A program made the position numbers and the translations under genes. Shown one piece after another: positions 45,985 through 58,204 of a DNA stretch of 64,000 bases. The notes below the pieces were generated by a model. It was not told the DNA's origin. It saw only the letters and a program-made list of their open reading frames with translations, and searched no databases. The number at the start of each line of letters is the position of its first letter. Position 1 is the stretch's first letter. The stretch spans positions 26,058,810 to 26,122,809 of the forward strand of contig NC_133063.1 in assembly GCF_048771995.1 (NCBI RefSeq), written 5' to 3'. Origin of the DNA: Taeniopygia guttata. Taxonomy: Eukaryota; Chordata; Aves; Passeriformes; Estrildidae.

Positions 45985-48429
45985 CATTATACCTAAACTG
46001 CTAGTCAGGGAAGACAAATAATTTATGGGCACAGTTTGCAGCTAAAGTTTTCCCTTTTCTTAATTCTGTTTTCATTAATAACAGTAAGCAACAATTCAGA
46101 AAGTCACAGGCAAAAAGAAAAGCAACTAGCCCCAGTCAAGTATAGGGCCCATCCTGCAATTTATCTTCTTTCAGAGAGTAGCCAGTCACTTATGAATGGG
46201 GAAGGGTATAAGGAATAAGTGTAAAAATGCTTACCCAGAATATTATTCTGGTCTTCATCAATTCAAGTCAGCGATTTCCTAATGTGGTCCCGTGGTGTTA
46301 ATAGACTGCGTGGATTAGCCTTTCAAAAAATTGTTAGGCTTTTTTTTTTGACACACATAAGCTTGTAGCATCCAAATAATTCTGAAGCAAGAAATTCCAT
46401 AGAGATGCAACTAGTCCTGCATAGTGAAAGGAGCTGTGGTTACAAAGAGACTTGAAAAGAGAGTAAGCTCATGTTTTGGAAAGAGGTGTGAAGCAGGCAA
46501 ATAAGTGGGAAGACTGGCCACAGTCTTTAATAGCATAGCAGCTTCCAGGATAATCAGACTGTGGGGAGGTGATAACAAAACAAGCACTTGCAGTGATCAC
46601 TGCAAAGCTTTTTAGATGTCTGTGTTTTTCCATTGGGGTTAAACTCAAGCTTTTTGTGTTGCTTCTGTATGTGGCATTTCTGCAAAATGAGGAGGAAGCA
46701 TAGGAAGTGTGCTGCAGTTCCAGTGATGGCCCCTGGTGTTGTCTTGTCTCTAACATGCCCCTCGCTGGAGTAATTTGTAATTTCAGATTTAACTGGGCTG
46801 GGTCAGTCACTTTACAACCCTGCAACTCTTAGGCAGAAAGAATCTGTGGAGAAATGTGAGAGGGCAATTTCCCTCCAGCAAATATAAACTTCTACTTCTG
46901 TCATCCCTGCTGGTTTTGCTGTAGCTGAAAAAAATTATTCCTAGCTGCAAGGGCAGGAGGGCAAGTAGAAACACCTCCTAGGGTCAGCCTCCTTTCTGTT
47001 TACACTTTTCACCAAGGCAGAGAGTACATGTCTGTTTTTTTCCACAGGTCTGTTTAAAGCATGCAGAATGTTTAAAATTAGTACAAAATGATTCAATACT
47101 ACAAAAATTGAAGTCAGTCAAGGTAAAAAGGTAGTAAGATGGAGAATCTTTCCTGACAGCTGTAGAAACCACCAGCACTCTCTCCTTGTTCTGCTTTACA
47201 GCACTATCCAATATTGTCAGCACCATTGTCATAGCTGGGACATGACAACCTTTTTCTCCTGAAGGACTTACTTTGTGATCTAAAACGTTCCTAATAAGCT
47301 TAATGCACATTCCTAGGGAATGGAAGACAGCAGGCTTGATGCTGTGTGGTGCCTCTCACATACTGCAGGAATTGAAAACTCTCAGCACAATATATGACCA
47401 AGGTCAGTGAATGCAAGTAAACTCATTAAAGCATTTATGGGTGGCCTGGATAGATTACATGCCCTTTTTGACCTCTGCACTATATGTTCTTCTCTCTGCA
47501 GATAAAAAACCAAAATGTCTTTATTGGAACAAGATATTTTCAGAGCAAGTATGGTTATTAATAAAATTATTACAGAATTTCACACCTTAATTATTTTATT
47601 TTGTATTTTTTGTGTCTTGTTTATAAAACACACATTTATTGCTTTTGAAAGTGTACCTGCAGAATGTGTGCACAGTTTTGTGTTTCATTAATCCAATGAC
47701 ATGTATACTCTTGATACCATAAAGTTCATTTTAAATATATCTATCAGATACACTTTTATCCATTTTTCTTGAATAAACACACGGGGTGGCAGGGGAAAAT
47801 GCTTTTGGCTGAGGGTTAGCCTTTTTTTTTTTTTTTTAATTTTGCCTTCTTTCTGTTAATTTTAACTTCATTATTAAGATGAATTGTAATGATGTTTAAA
47901 ACCCTAGAGGCAAACTAATTTAATTTGATTTCTTCTGATAGATGAGAAAAAAAATGTTAGGAGTTGCAATCTTGTATTCCACACTCTTGGGCTTACATTT
48001 TTAATGTGTCTTTCAAACTAAAATAGATTTTTCTCTTTACTTTAAAATAAAAATAAAATATTATGAGAAAATTAATACCTGTGTTATTTTTTCATTTCTT
48101 GATAAGCATTCACATCTAGGATGAAGGCAGAAGTTGTTTTCCTAACTATTGACAAAAAACTACAGTATTTCACACTTATTTTTTAATTTATTTTAAAAAG
48201 AAGATGAAATGCACAAACATCTCAGAGTTAATTATTACTTTAAGTCTTGCATTTTTAAGTTACTATCTGCTTTATGTATTGAAAACCATAATTTCTAGTG
48301 AAGTCCAAGCTACAAGCTTGGACTTTTTAAATTCCACTGAAATAAATGGTAAAAGTTCACTTGCAGGTGATGGGGAAAATTTAAAATATAACTTTATATC
48401 AGTTAGAATTGAAAATATTTTATGAGTAT
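45985..48429. other. Unique sequence, no gene seen
   Basis: No gene or element is recognised. Frames at 46469-46825(-) and 46984-47310(-) have no motif. A perfect hairpin lies at 48301-48325. Confidence 0.5.
48301..48325. repeat. Perfect 11-bp hairpin with 3-base loop
   Basis: AAGTCCAAGCT at 48301-48311 and AGCTTGGACTT at 48315-48325 flank ACA, followed by a run of T. It looks like a bacterial terminator, but in this vertebrate context that reading is not meaningful. Confidence 0.9.
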
Positions 48430-49040
48430 CTCAATCATTGAATCATAAAATGTGCTGATCCATCAAATCCAGTTTCTGACCCTGCACAGAATACTTCAAG
48501 AGTCACAGAATGCCTGAGAGCATTGTCCAAGGCTTATTGCACTCGGTCACGCTGGAGCTGTGAGCACTGCCCTGGGTGCCTGTTCCAGTGCCCAAACACC
48601 CTCTGGGGCAAGCACCTTTACCTGGTACCCAACCTAAACCTCCCCTGACACAGCTTCAGGCCATTCCCTTGTGTCCTGTCCCTGTGCTCCCCAGAGAAGA
48701 GATCAGGACTTGCCTCTTCCCCTTCCAATGAGGAATTTGCAGACTCCAATGGGGTCTCCCCTCAGCCTCCTCCAGGCTGAGCAAACCAAGGACCCTCGGT
48801 CACTCCTCACAAGGCTTCTCCTCCTTCACCATCTCTGTGTCCCTTCTTTGGACACTCTCTGAGAGCTTAATGTCATTTTCATTTTGCGGTACCCAAAACT
48901 GCCCCCATCAGTAGAGGTGAGGCCCCACAGCCCACAGCAGAGCAGGACAATCCCCTTCCTTGCCCAGCTGGCGATGCCTTGATTGATGCCCACAGGATAT
49001 GGTTGGTCCTCCTGGCTTCCCAGGCACACTGTTGACTCAA
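48430..49040 (-). mobile_element. CR1 LINE 3' end, minus strand
   Basis: The plus strand shows the reverse-complement CR1 3' order: 'atcattgaatcataaaatgt' at the tail, then 'tgcctgttccagtgcccaaa', 'tgtcctgtccctgtgctccc', 'agcctcctccaggctgagca' and 'ttggacactctctgagagct'. It continues into 'cccaaaactgcccccatcag' and 'ggttggtcctcctggcttcc'. This is about 610 bases, 5'-truncated at about 49040. The 63- and 67-residue frames within are remnants. Confidence 0.92.
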
Positions 49041-49144
49041 ACTGTATTGCTATCCATAATCTCTTTTTTGAATATGAATCTATAAATACGTGAACTTCTG
49101 GCTTTGTGTGATAGTTTCATATAGTGACTAGCACAGTTGTGTGA

Positions 49145-49575
49145 ATTTTGCTGTAAGGAAAGATATAGGCTGAGAGAATTGGGATTGTTCAGCCTGGAAC
49201 AGAGAAATCTTTGTTCTGAACTAATTTTGGCTTTCCAGTGCCTGAAGGGATTCTACACAAAAGATGGAGAGAGACTATTTACCAGGGGATGTAGTGACAG
49301 GACAAGGGGAAATGGCTTCATTCTGAAAGACAGCAGGTTCACATTAGATATTGGGAAAAAAATCTTCCCTCTGAGAGCAGTGAGGGACTGGCACAGGTTG
49401 CCCAGAGAAGCTGTGGATGCCCCATCCCTGGAGGTGTTCAAGGCCAGGATGGATGGGCCTTTGAGCAACCTGGTATAGAGGAAGGTGTCCCTGCCCAATG
49501 GCAAGGCCATTGGAACTTGGTAACCTTTCAAGTCCCTTCCAACCCAAATCATTCCATGATACCATGATACCAAAT
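49145..49575 (+). mobile_element. CR1 LINE 3' end, plus strand
   Basis: About 430 bases of CR1 3' end in the opposite orientation to its neighbour. It includes 'gggattgttcagcctggaac', 'gactggcacaggttgcccag', 'catccctggaggtgttcaag' and 'caagtcccttccaacccaaa', and ends in CATTCCATGATACCATGATAC. The 113-residue frame at 49137-49478 is the translated remnant of the ORF2 C-terminus/3' region and not a host gene. Confidence 0.93.
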
Positions 49576-51693
49576 GCTGTATTAAAGTGGAACTTGTGAA
49601 GCTTGAACATCTACTTCTCCCCCACTTCTGTTTAAAATCTCAGTTCTTCTCTTGCTAGTCTAATTATTAGCAAATGGCTAATAATAATTGTGGAATAAGT
49701 AGAAAAAGGGGCTAAGGCACTTGAAATCCGTAAGCTTGCTGGTCAAACACATACTTTAATCCACAAAGAATGCCTGAAAAGCCAAACTAAATGCTTGTTT
49801 AATATAATAAGTTAACTTGGAACAAGTGTGTGCATTAGGAAAAGGCACTTTGGTACTTTTACAGACCACAGCTCTTCCCTCAGACACAAAAATTGCCAGA
49901 ACTATTGTCTGAGTTGGGAGCAGGGCAGAGAAACTGAGCAGTTTTCCCCAGTTGAGCCAAAACCTTAAACTAGCAGAAGAGTGCTTTTCAAACAGCAAAA
50001 GAAGGTAGAACTCTGAATTATTTTTCTACAGATTTTCAGATACTATCTCCAGATATGCTATTGTCTTGGGCTTCTTTATTTTAAATATTTACTTTGAAAA
50101 AGGAATTGCCATGACTATTCATCAGTGACATTTTGTGTTTACTTCAGCTGCAATACATGTTGCTAAATATAACTAACAGTTCTAATTCATAGTGACCAAA
50201 ATACCCACATGCATTACAGCAGTGTGCAGCAAAAGTCACAGATGTGTTCATAGACATCAGTTTGCATCAGAGGTCCCTAACCTCTGGAAGAACAGCATTT
50301 TAACTGGAAGCTTCAGCCCATTTCAAGCAGCTCCAAGTAATTTTGCTATAATAGATCAACATCAAGGACTGAAAAATATTTTTTGACTGCTTTTTCTGGG
50401 CCTGTTGAAAGTCCAACTTTATAGCAGTCAGGCTAAAAAAGCCTGAAAGTTTTCAAAAGGGTTTGCAAAGACAACCTGAATGAAAAACACTTATAAATAT
50501 GTGTCACTATGACAGCATCATTGCCACATTGTTCTCATTAATGCCACCTGTAAACCTGGCTTCATTTGTTTTCCTTCTCAAAAACCCTGTTTTCAGGATG
50601 TCTTCCAAGTAGGCATTTAAGAAGAAGAATTGTATACAAAATGTTTTCTTATTTCCTTAAGGTTGTCTATAAATGGTAAAAGAAAACCTGATAAAAGAAA
50701 TCCAGATTTGTACCTCGCCAATATGATTTTATTTCCCTCTTCTGCTGAAAGATGTCTTTGGTGGACAAAGACACATATTTTGTAATCTACCTGAAGAACA
50801 GGTTCTTAATTGAAATATCAAAATTTCCTATTTCTGAAATTAGTTTTTGATTTGGATACAACTTATCAAAACAATGATGTCTCTGTCATGAACTGGTAAT
50901 TTGTTGTCATAAACTGGTAACTCGCTAAATGACTAGTAAAAAGAATCTTCTTGAATTCTTCATTTAGAATAACACTCGTTTAGTACTCAAATGTTGCACC
51001 ATTCTTAGAGATAAAATTCTTCACATATCAGTCACAGCTACTGTGAATGTAACAGCTCCTGGCCAATAAACATCATCAGTTAATAGTTTTTAGATGTAGT
51101 CTCCATACTCTTTAGCATACAGAAGCGTTAAGTATCCATTGCTTACTTTGCATTACAATTCATCTAGTTCACACTGGTTTTCCTTGGTAGACTGAAACTT
51201 TTGCAAAGAACACCACAACAGAGAGCTGGTCTGGGTATTCAGATGAATACTTACTGTGTGAGGATCCAGGTACTTCCATGTTTGCCTAGACTTTCACGAA
51301 TAAAGAATAACATTAATCAACAAATCATATAATTTTATCCAAGACCTATTATTGCTCAGAGAAATCTTGACAGAATTATTTCTAATCCATGTGACAGTAG
51401 GTATATAAAGTAAGGAGATCTCTATGAATTTGTTTGAGAACAAAAAAATGACTGACTCCTAATGCCAAATTTCTTCTAGCTAAAAGCCTCTGTCTGTGGA
51501 TAATATTTTGTGTTTTGGATGGCAGTCTACACTGTCCATGGATCATGTGTGTTGCTTTTGTCATAATCCTGCAATCTACACAATCAACAAAAAGGTATTT
51601 TATTTAATCCTCTCATGGTTGCTATTCTATGAGTAGCATACAAATATAAATACACTGATGAAAAGGAGTTCATTTCAGATAAGACTAAATTAA
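49576..51693. other. Unique AT-rich sequence, no gene seen
   Basis: Nothing recognisable. Short frames only. Confidence 0.55.
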
Positions 51694-51698
51694 CACAT
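51694..51698. repeat. Target-site duplication CACAT, left
   Basis: CACAT directly before the TGTCGTAG terminus. The same five bases follow the other terminus at 53106-53110. Confidence 0.82.
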
Positions 51699-53105
51699 TG
51701 TCGTAGTTTGACACGGAAAAAGAATTTTTCCGGAAGGGAGAGGTCAATTTAGACATTGACCAATTAAAGGTAGACACGCCTCTGAGAACACAGAGGGGTT
51801 AAAAGCAAAATTCCCAGGAGAACTCGCTCTCTTGGGTTCCAGTCAGCGGTCAATGCAGGACTCTCCCCTGCCCAGCGACGAGCTGGGTGGGGGAGGGGAG
51901 AAGCCATGTGGCCTTCAGAGATAAGCCCAAGGGTGGAGGGACTGGAACCCCCCTGCAGATGGAAGGGTAGAGAAATCTAAGATGTCTCCGTTCCCCCCCA
52001 GAGTCTCTCTCTCCCAAGAGAGAAAAAGAGACGGCAGTAGTTTTTATCAGCAGTTCACCGCGGGGAAGGAGAAGACCGGGGGGGCCGCAAGGTGCCCAGC
52101 CGCCTGTGGGAGCTGGAGCCTGGGCAGCGAGCCATCTCTGGGAGTTGGGACTTTTAACCCTTCCTGAAAAATAAAAGCTTTGTGAAATTTTTCTCCTCCT
52201 TAGTTTGAAAAGAGAAGAAGAGAGACAGCCTGAGACCTAAGATGTTAGAAAGAGAAATTCTAAGTAAGAAGAGATAATAGAGTAGCTGTTTAGCTAAACT
52301 TTTTCTTAATAGCCACAAACTGAACTGATCTTCTCCTCCAAAGAAAAACTATATTTTAAGAAGATGCTAGTGAGCCAAAAGACCTGCTTCAGCTAAGAAA
52401 AAACAGAAGTAGAGCAAACAGAGAAAAATTAAAAAGGTTTGTGATAGTGCCCCCTGTCTTCAAAGAAGAAAAAAAGAAGAAGATTTCTGTTCGTAGATCC
52501 TCGGCCCCAAAAGAAAATAGGGGGGACTGTTGGTCCCAAAAATAAAAAACTAAACTATTGTTTTTTCCCCTCTTAGCAGGGCATCCTTAAAAAGAAAAAA
52601 TCCTAAAAGCAGTCTGTCCATCCATACATTAGTAGTGAGAACACTGTGCATAGAAAGGAGAGGGTCACCACTGGCAAACTTTTTTTTCTCCGGGCGGTGC
52701 CATGTGGTGACATAGAAGCACAAGATGTAGCAACTATATTTCTTGGGGCGTCTGTGGCACAAGAGAGACTCCTCTCTCCCTGCAGATGGACTGAGTGTTA
52801 ATTATCTGGAGGGTGGAAACCTGATTAGAGTCCAGATTGTGTCTCACTGTAATTTATTAAAGTTAGGTGGTGGGAGGAGGAATGCTTTAAAAAGTTTTCA
52901 TTTTAAATTATGTGTATTTTCTTTCTTCTTTTTTTCTTTCCCCCTCTTTTATAGTAGCATAATAGTAGTAATTTAATAAAGTTTTTTTCTTATTATTAAA
53001 CTTAAGCCTACTTTACTCTACTCTCAATCACATTTCACAACATTCAGTTAAAAAATTACATTTTCATAAAGAGCACTGGCATTGTGCCAGTGTCAAACCA
53101 TAACA
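51699..53105 (+). mobile_element. 1.4-kb LTR-like unit with inverted ends
   Basis: A 1,407-bp unit bounded by TGTCGTAGTTTGACAC and GTGTCAAACCATAACA, which match in 13 of 16 positions as inverted repeats, with CACAT on both sides. The left part has CCAAT (51778-51782 region) and a TTAAAAGC TATA-like box near 51796, then GC-rich sequence and AATAAA near 52167. A purine-rich middle follows (52200-52500). A second AATAAA lies near 52973, about 130 bases before the end. I read it as a very long solo LTR of an endogenous retrovirus, with 5-bp duplication as in ERV3/ERVL types. It could also be a compact non-autonomous LTR element or a nested pair. Near the right end CACTGGCA and TGCCAGTG form a hairpin. 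No retroviral protein is encoded. Confidence 0.75.
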
Positions 53106-53404
53106 CACATATGCAAGAAAAACTGGGTTTGTTTAATTTGGACTCTACAGATATCTAAGTTCTCAAGAATTACATTAAGTAAGAGAATGTTATCTGTTTA
53201 ATATTACAGGCAAAAAATTATTTAAATGTTCTTCACTAGAATCAAATCCAAGTTCATTCAAAAGTTGAATTCAGAGAAGAAGAAATTTATTAGAAATGAA
53301 ACTGTTTAGAAGGATACACCCTGGCAGCAACTCCTAGCTCTGCCTGTAGGTAGTTACAACCCTGGCTCACTGAACAACACACTGGTAAGCTGATCAGGGA
53401 CTGT
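53106..53404. other. Short unique spacer
   Basis: Between the CACAT duplication and the CR1 fragment. Nothing is recognised. Confidence 0.5.
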
Positions 53405-53860
53405 AGCCTTCTTTTTGGACTCTCTCTAATATCTGGAGATCTTTCTGATGTTGAGGCACCCAAAACTGCTTCCAGGACTCAACTGAGGATGCTCCATTGC
53501 AAAACAGAGCAGCACAATCCCCTCCCTAGCCTGGCTGGTCATCACCTGTGCCTGATACCCCCAGGACAGGGATGTCCCTCCTGGCTGCCAGGGCACTGCT
53601 GGCTCATGCTCAACTCTCCAGGGACCAGGACCTCCAGGTCCCTTCCCACGGTGCTGCTCTCCAGCCTCTCATTCCTGGTATGTCCATATATGCAGGCTGT
53701 CCCATCCCAGGTGCATAAGCCAGCTCTTTCCCTTGCTGAAATCCATATATTTGGTGATTGTCCAGCTCTCCAATTTGCTGAGGTCTCCCTGCCTTAGAGG
53801 AAGTCAGTCTTCTCCCCGTTTAGTACCACGGTCAAGCTTAGTGTACCTTTGAGGTAGGAG
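53405..53860 (-). mobile_element. CR1 LINE fragment, minus strand
   Basis: The plus strand follows the reverse-complement CR1 order: 'cttctttttggactctctct', 'cacccaaaactgcttccagg', 'ccctcctggctgccagggca' leading into CTGCTGGCTCATG, 'gaccaggacctccaggtccc', and 'gctgctctccagcctctcat'. It ends in the 'gtcagtcttctccccgttta' block, all within the ORF2 C-terminal part. Unlike most copies it lacks the 3' tail, so it is truncated on both sides or was trimmed by later deletion. The 102-residue plus frame across it is not a gene. Confidence 0.9.
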
Positions 53861-56370
53861 AGAGGATAGGAGGGTGGAGCAGGTCAGCCTACGGCCCCCC
53901 TGTGTGTGTATGAATCACCAGTGAGCCAAGAGCCATTACTGTTCAATAGCAAAACTGATTAACAGCCCAAGAGTTTTCCTTATTCTGCCATTCCCCTTCC
54001 TTCCCCATGTATTGACCCTGGAGGAAGTTCACATCCCATGCCCTTAGAGGAGCTTCAGTATGACTTTTAAAGACATTTGCTGCAATGGCCCTTTTGTAGA
54101 TTAAGAATTATCATACTGCAGCGTAAGCTAAAAACCCTCTCTTCTGCTCTTAGTCTGACTTCAGAGTAGACAAAAACCTTCACAGTAGAGAGAACTCTTT
54201 AGTCACACTAAAATTACCACCAAGCATGATGCAAGCAGAGCAGTGCTCCAACTATGCCTTCTGATTGGGTTTATCTTGCTTCCCAAATATGTAAAATCTG
54301 GTATCTCTCCTAAGAACTAAGATCTAAAATTATTTTGGTTTGATTTAAAACAGTTGCTAAGTAAAGAAAAACCTTTCACTGTAATTTTTGTTTTACTTTA
54401 CTCTCATTTAATTCTTAAAACATTAATCTTTTCTGTACAGAGGCTGACAATCTGAAATATGTCAGTCTCTAAACTTGGAAATATGTTTATTGAGGATGTG
54501 GCATTCTGGATATTTATACAATATTGATTCAGATATCTCAAAAGGTCACAGACCTACAAGCTTTAAATGTTCACATATTTCATTAAAAGGCTGCAATTGG
54601 TGAATTTTTGGTGGGGAGATCCAAGCTCAGAATTCAGGATCTGTCTGGATATACTCTTTGCCTTGACAAAGATGTCTTATTTTGTCATTACAAAAATACT
54701 TGTCAGGAACAACTTTGAGCATCTAATATATATCAAAGCATTTAATTGCTGATGTTATTTGTGTCTGTACATTCTTTATGGCACCTTTAGGACAAATTAA
54801 ATTTTGCCATCTTTTGAACAGCCACTTGAATGAAACATGTCATCTTCTTTGATACACAGCAGGTGAAATGTGTGCAAAACCTGGAGCCAGAGAGATTGTT
54901 AAGCCTACTACTTCTCTGAACATTTTCTTACTCTTATTTCTTAGCTTGTAGCCATATTGTGCTTTTAATGCTGCGAGTTGCAACAAACTGAAATGTGATG
55001 TTTCCAGTAAAAATAAATTAGTTGGGTTTTTCATAGAGACAGCAGCTTTTCAAATCTGGCTTTATCATCCATTCTGCTGGTATTTTTATCTGACCAGGGA
55101 TGACATACCTAAGCAGGATTTTCTTTTTATCCCCTCTTATATTTCAAGCTTTTTTTTCTGTCTCAGACCTGTCACTGACAATCCTTTTGTATTTTCCTTG
55201 GTACCTCAGTGGTTTAATGGTCAAATGCAGTAGCCCAACCTTTAAAAATTTCTGCTGTACCTCTGCAGAGACTGCTTCTGTGAGAACCACAGAGCTGTCA
55301 CCATGAAAAGTGAGAGACCTCTGTGGCTGAACTGTCTCTAGTGTATTTGTTTCTGAAAATGACAGCAGAATGAGTAAATGGATTTCTTTCAACCACACAG
55401 TTACCTTACAGATGCACATGATCTTCCTGGGGTCATGTAATGGGGTGAAGATGTGCTAGGAAATTGGCCATTCCTTTTATTTTACTACTGGTGATTTGTT
55501 TGATATGTGATAGCTAACAGTTTGAAAGAAATCAATTGTTGGCAAGCCTATTAATGTTAAATACTTACACATCATAGAAGCATGTAATTTAAACACAATT
55601 AAACATTTATTAAATGTCAAATATCAAATGATGATGGAGCATTCACTAATTGACCCAGAAATCTTGGGGCTACTGTGATGACCAGAGTGAATTGGAAAGT
55701 CACTACAAATAAAATGTTTGAGGATTTTGAGGCATATTAAAGGTAATTTTCCATATTGCTTCCTGTAAATGAAATAGCCTTATTTTGAAGTTAATGCAGG
55801 GCCTGCTCCTGCAAATATTCCTATGAACAGTCTGCTAAATTCATTTTTCATTTATAATAATTTTTCTTTTTTGTTTTAGAGGGATTTTTTCATAATGTTG
55901 TGTCTTTCAGTCTTAGTATGTATCCATTGTACATAGCAGGTTTAAAGGAATTTTCTGGTAATGGTGTAAAAAAAATCTCCTTTTTTGTGTGTTTTCACTT
56001 GTCCCCCTGCTAATACATAAAATTTTCTGAGAAACTTAACAGTAGACATACATGTCACAGGTTATGTAAGATTAGGACAATCTGCAATCTTGAAAAAGGT
56101 GGTATTTTAATGTTCTTTGGATGAAGATCAAATTAATTCTAATTATCTAGCCTAATCCTTAATTTTCTCCAACAAGAAAAAGATGAGGGTTCTGTAAAGA
56201 TGTGGTGAGTGTTTAAAAAATATGCAAGTGAAAAAAAATTTTTTTTGCAACTACAAGCTGGGATATAAGAATTTTTCTGTTTCAATACTGGCTGGAGATT
56301 TCTACCATGTAGTAGCCCTACTACGGCTTTGAGATGAGCTATATAATTTTCCTGATGCTTTTTACATATG
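53861..56370. other. Unique sequence, no gene seen
   Basis: No gene or recognised element. The GC-richer start (53865-53920) may be repeat-derived, but I cannot assign it. Confidence 0.5.
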
Positions 56371-56376
56371 TGTGCC
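56371..56376. repeat. Target-site duplication TGTGCC, left
   Basis: TGTGCC here and TGTGCT at 56987-56992 flank the LTR. One C/T mismatch at the last base is consistent with decay since insertion. Confidence 0.75.
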
Positions 56377-56986
56377 TGTGGGAATCCAGGGCTTCCCTCT
56401 GGCTGCCCTGGCAGGTCTGGGACCCTGGCAGGGGTCAGGAACCCCCCCTGGACAGAGCCCCCAGAGACACTGTCTGTGATCTCTGTCCATGGAAAAGAGT
56501 TTTCAGTCTTACAGGATGAATTACAAGCTCTGAGTGTTTGATATGAGTAATAATTAAGTGTGGCACATGTGCAAAAGTAAAATTGTAGGATTCTAGATTA
56601 GGGGTTCAGAGGGGACAAGATGGAGGAAATTGGGTGTGTCTTGTCCTTTTCCTCCTTCTTCATGCCCTCCATGTTTCACTGTAGTGTTGGCATTTTTTTA
56701 TTGGTTTAGGCTGGGGACACACTGTTCAACGTAGGTGACAGATATTGGCTCATTATTGTAAATACAGCAAAGGTAGTTTCTGGTAGTTAATGTTTGTAAC
56801 ATCCCACTGAGGGCAGAGCCCCACACAGGACAGACCTGCGGCAGGGCAGCAGAACATGTTAGAGATAAACAGAATAAACAACCTTGAAACCAGCACAGAC
56901 GAATTATGGCTTCTTCTTTGGCAACGGGGCAGAAAGACAAAGACTTTCTACAATCTCGGAACCATCAATGCCCACAGATTCCGACA
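56377..56986 (+). mobile_element. Solo LTR with 6-bp target duplication
   Basis: A 610-bp solo LTR from TGTGGGAATC to GATTCCGACA, whose ends pair as an imperfect inverted repeat. A polyadenylation signal AATAAA sits at 56873-56878, giving plus orientation. An internal block near 56615-56690 (AAGATGGAGGAAATTGGG, then a pyrimidine run and a CCTCCATGTT motif) resembles the block at 15733-15795 in the solo LTR at 15.5 kb. The two therefore belong to related families, although their ends differ. The 6-bp duplication suggests a beta/alpharetrovirus-like (ERV2) origin. The frames overlapping it (56334-56519 and 56698-56940) are not genes. Confidence 0.88.
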
Positions 56987-56992
56987 TGTGCT

Positions 56993-58204
56993 GAAAATTG
57001 CCCACAGGAATTAGCCTCGTCTATGACAACTTCTGTGCATGGAGGGTTTGCGATACCAGGGCCTCACTGCTAATAGCTGTAACCATCTTTGGTTGCATCT
57101 CAGAATGAGAAGAGCTTCTTCATGCATTAGGTAAGTATTGTGCTTGGCAGCCCCTTGTGCTGCTTTAAACAGTCAGTAGATAGTAAACGAGTGAATAGCA
57201 CAATACTGAGCAACTAAAGCTTTTGAGGATTTTGAGGCATATTGAAGGCAATTTTAAAGAGGAAGCTAATCACTCGTGTCTGGTAGTGGGCAGATCAAAT
57301 GGAAACATCCGCTTCTGGGTAAAATCTGATGTAATGTGTCTCTGCTTAGAAATCAGTTCCTGTCCTTTTTTTCTCTTTCTCTCAGGAAATTTAAGAAAAG
57401 TTTCTAAGCACTTTACCTCAATATTTTTTTCTGTACACTGATCAAGCAAGCTGGAGGGATTTGGAGGATAAGGCTGTGTGTTGTAGGAGTGAGGGCATCT
57501 GAATTCTGCTCTCAGTGGCAGGCCCTACACAGCTGCTGATGGAAAACAACAAGAAATAAATGATAGAAGAATTTCTTCATCGTATCTGCAAGCTGGGGAC
57601 ACAACTGATAAGAGTGAAGTGTTATCACTTTCAACAGATTCACAGAGTCATGCAGGTTGGTATCACAGCTCTGGAAAACCTGCACAGTAACATGCACCAG
57701 TAGACACAAGCCAAGATTTGAGACTCATTTTAACACTGAGCAGAGATCAACATTCTGCCTATAAGGACTACAAATAACTATAATCTTCAGAGAAACAGTG
57801 AACACTGAGGCATTTGACAGAGAGGTAGCTGTATACACTCAGAGGCACACAGGGCTGTCAGAAGGGCAAACACAAGATTTTGACAGTTTTAGTGAGCATC
57901 CTCTATTGATTGCAGCTGATGTGCTTGGCTAGTAGGAATTGTTTCATGTTTTGTCTGACATGTCATGTTTCATGTTTTGTCTGACATGTCAGCTTGACAT
58001 TAATGCAATGTTAGTTTTTAAGGGAGGTTCCAGGAGACATCATAGTAATGACAGACTACTTGTACAAAGAGTATTGCTAGCCATTCTTCTGTAAAAAAAT
58101 ATTACTCATATGAATAAATACCAGATACTAAGCAAGAGTTAAGCAGATTTTGCTCTGGAAAATCTATTGTTGCACTTTGAAGAAGACTGTAAGCATGTAC
58201 ACGG
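56993..58204. other. Unique sequence, no gene seen
   Basis: Nothing identifiable apart from a 26-base tandem duplication at 57942-57992. Confidence 0.5.
57942..57992. repeat. 26-base tandem duplication
   Basis: TTTCATGTTTTGTCTGACAT plus GTCATG is repeated once with period 26. The second copy differs only at its end (GTCAGC). Confidence 0.92.

Noticed and set aside
57630..57690. Weak resemblance to a CR1 tail around 'ttcacagagtcatgcaggtt'
   Set aside because: Match is too short and the following blocks do not continue in CR1 order.
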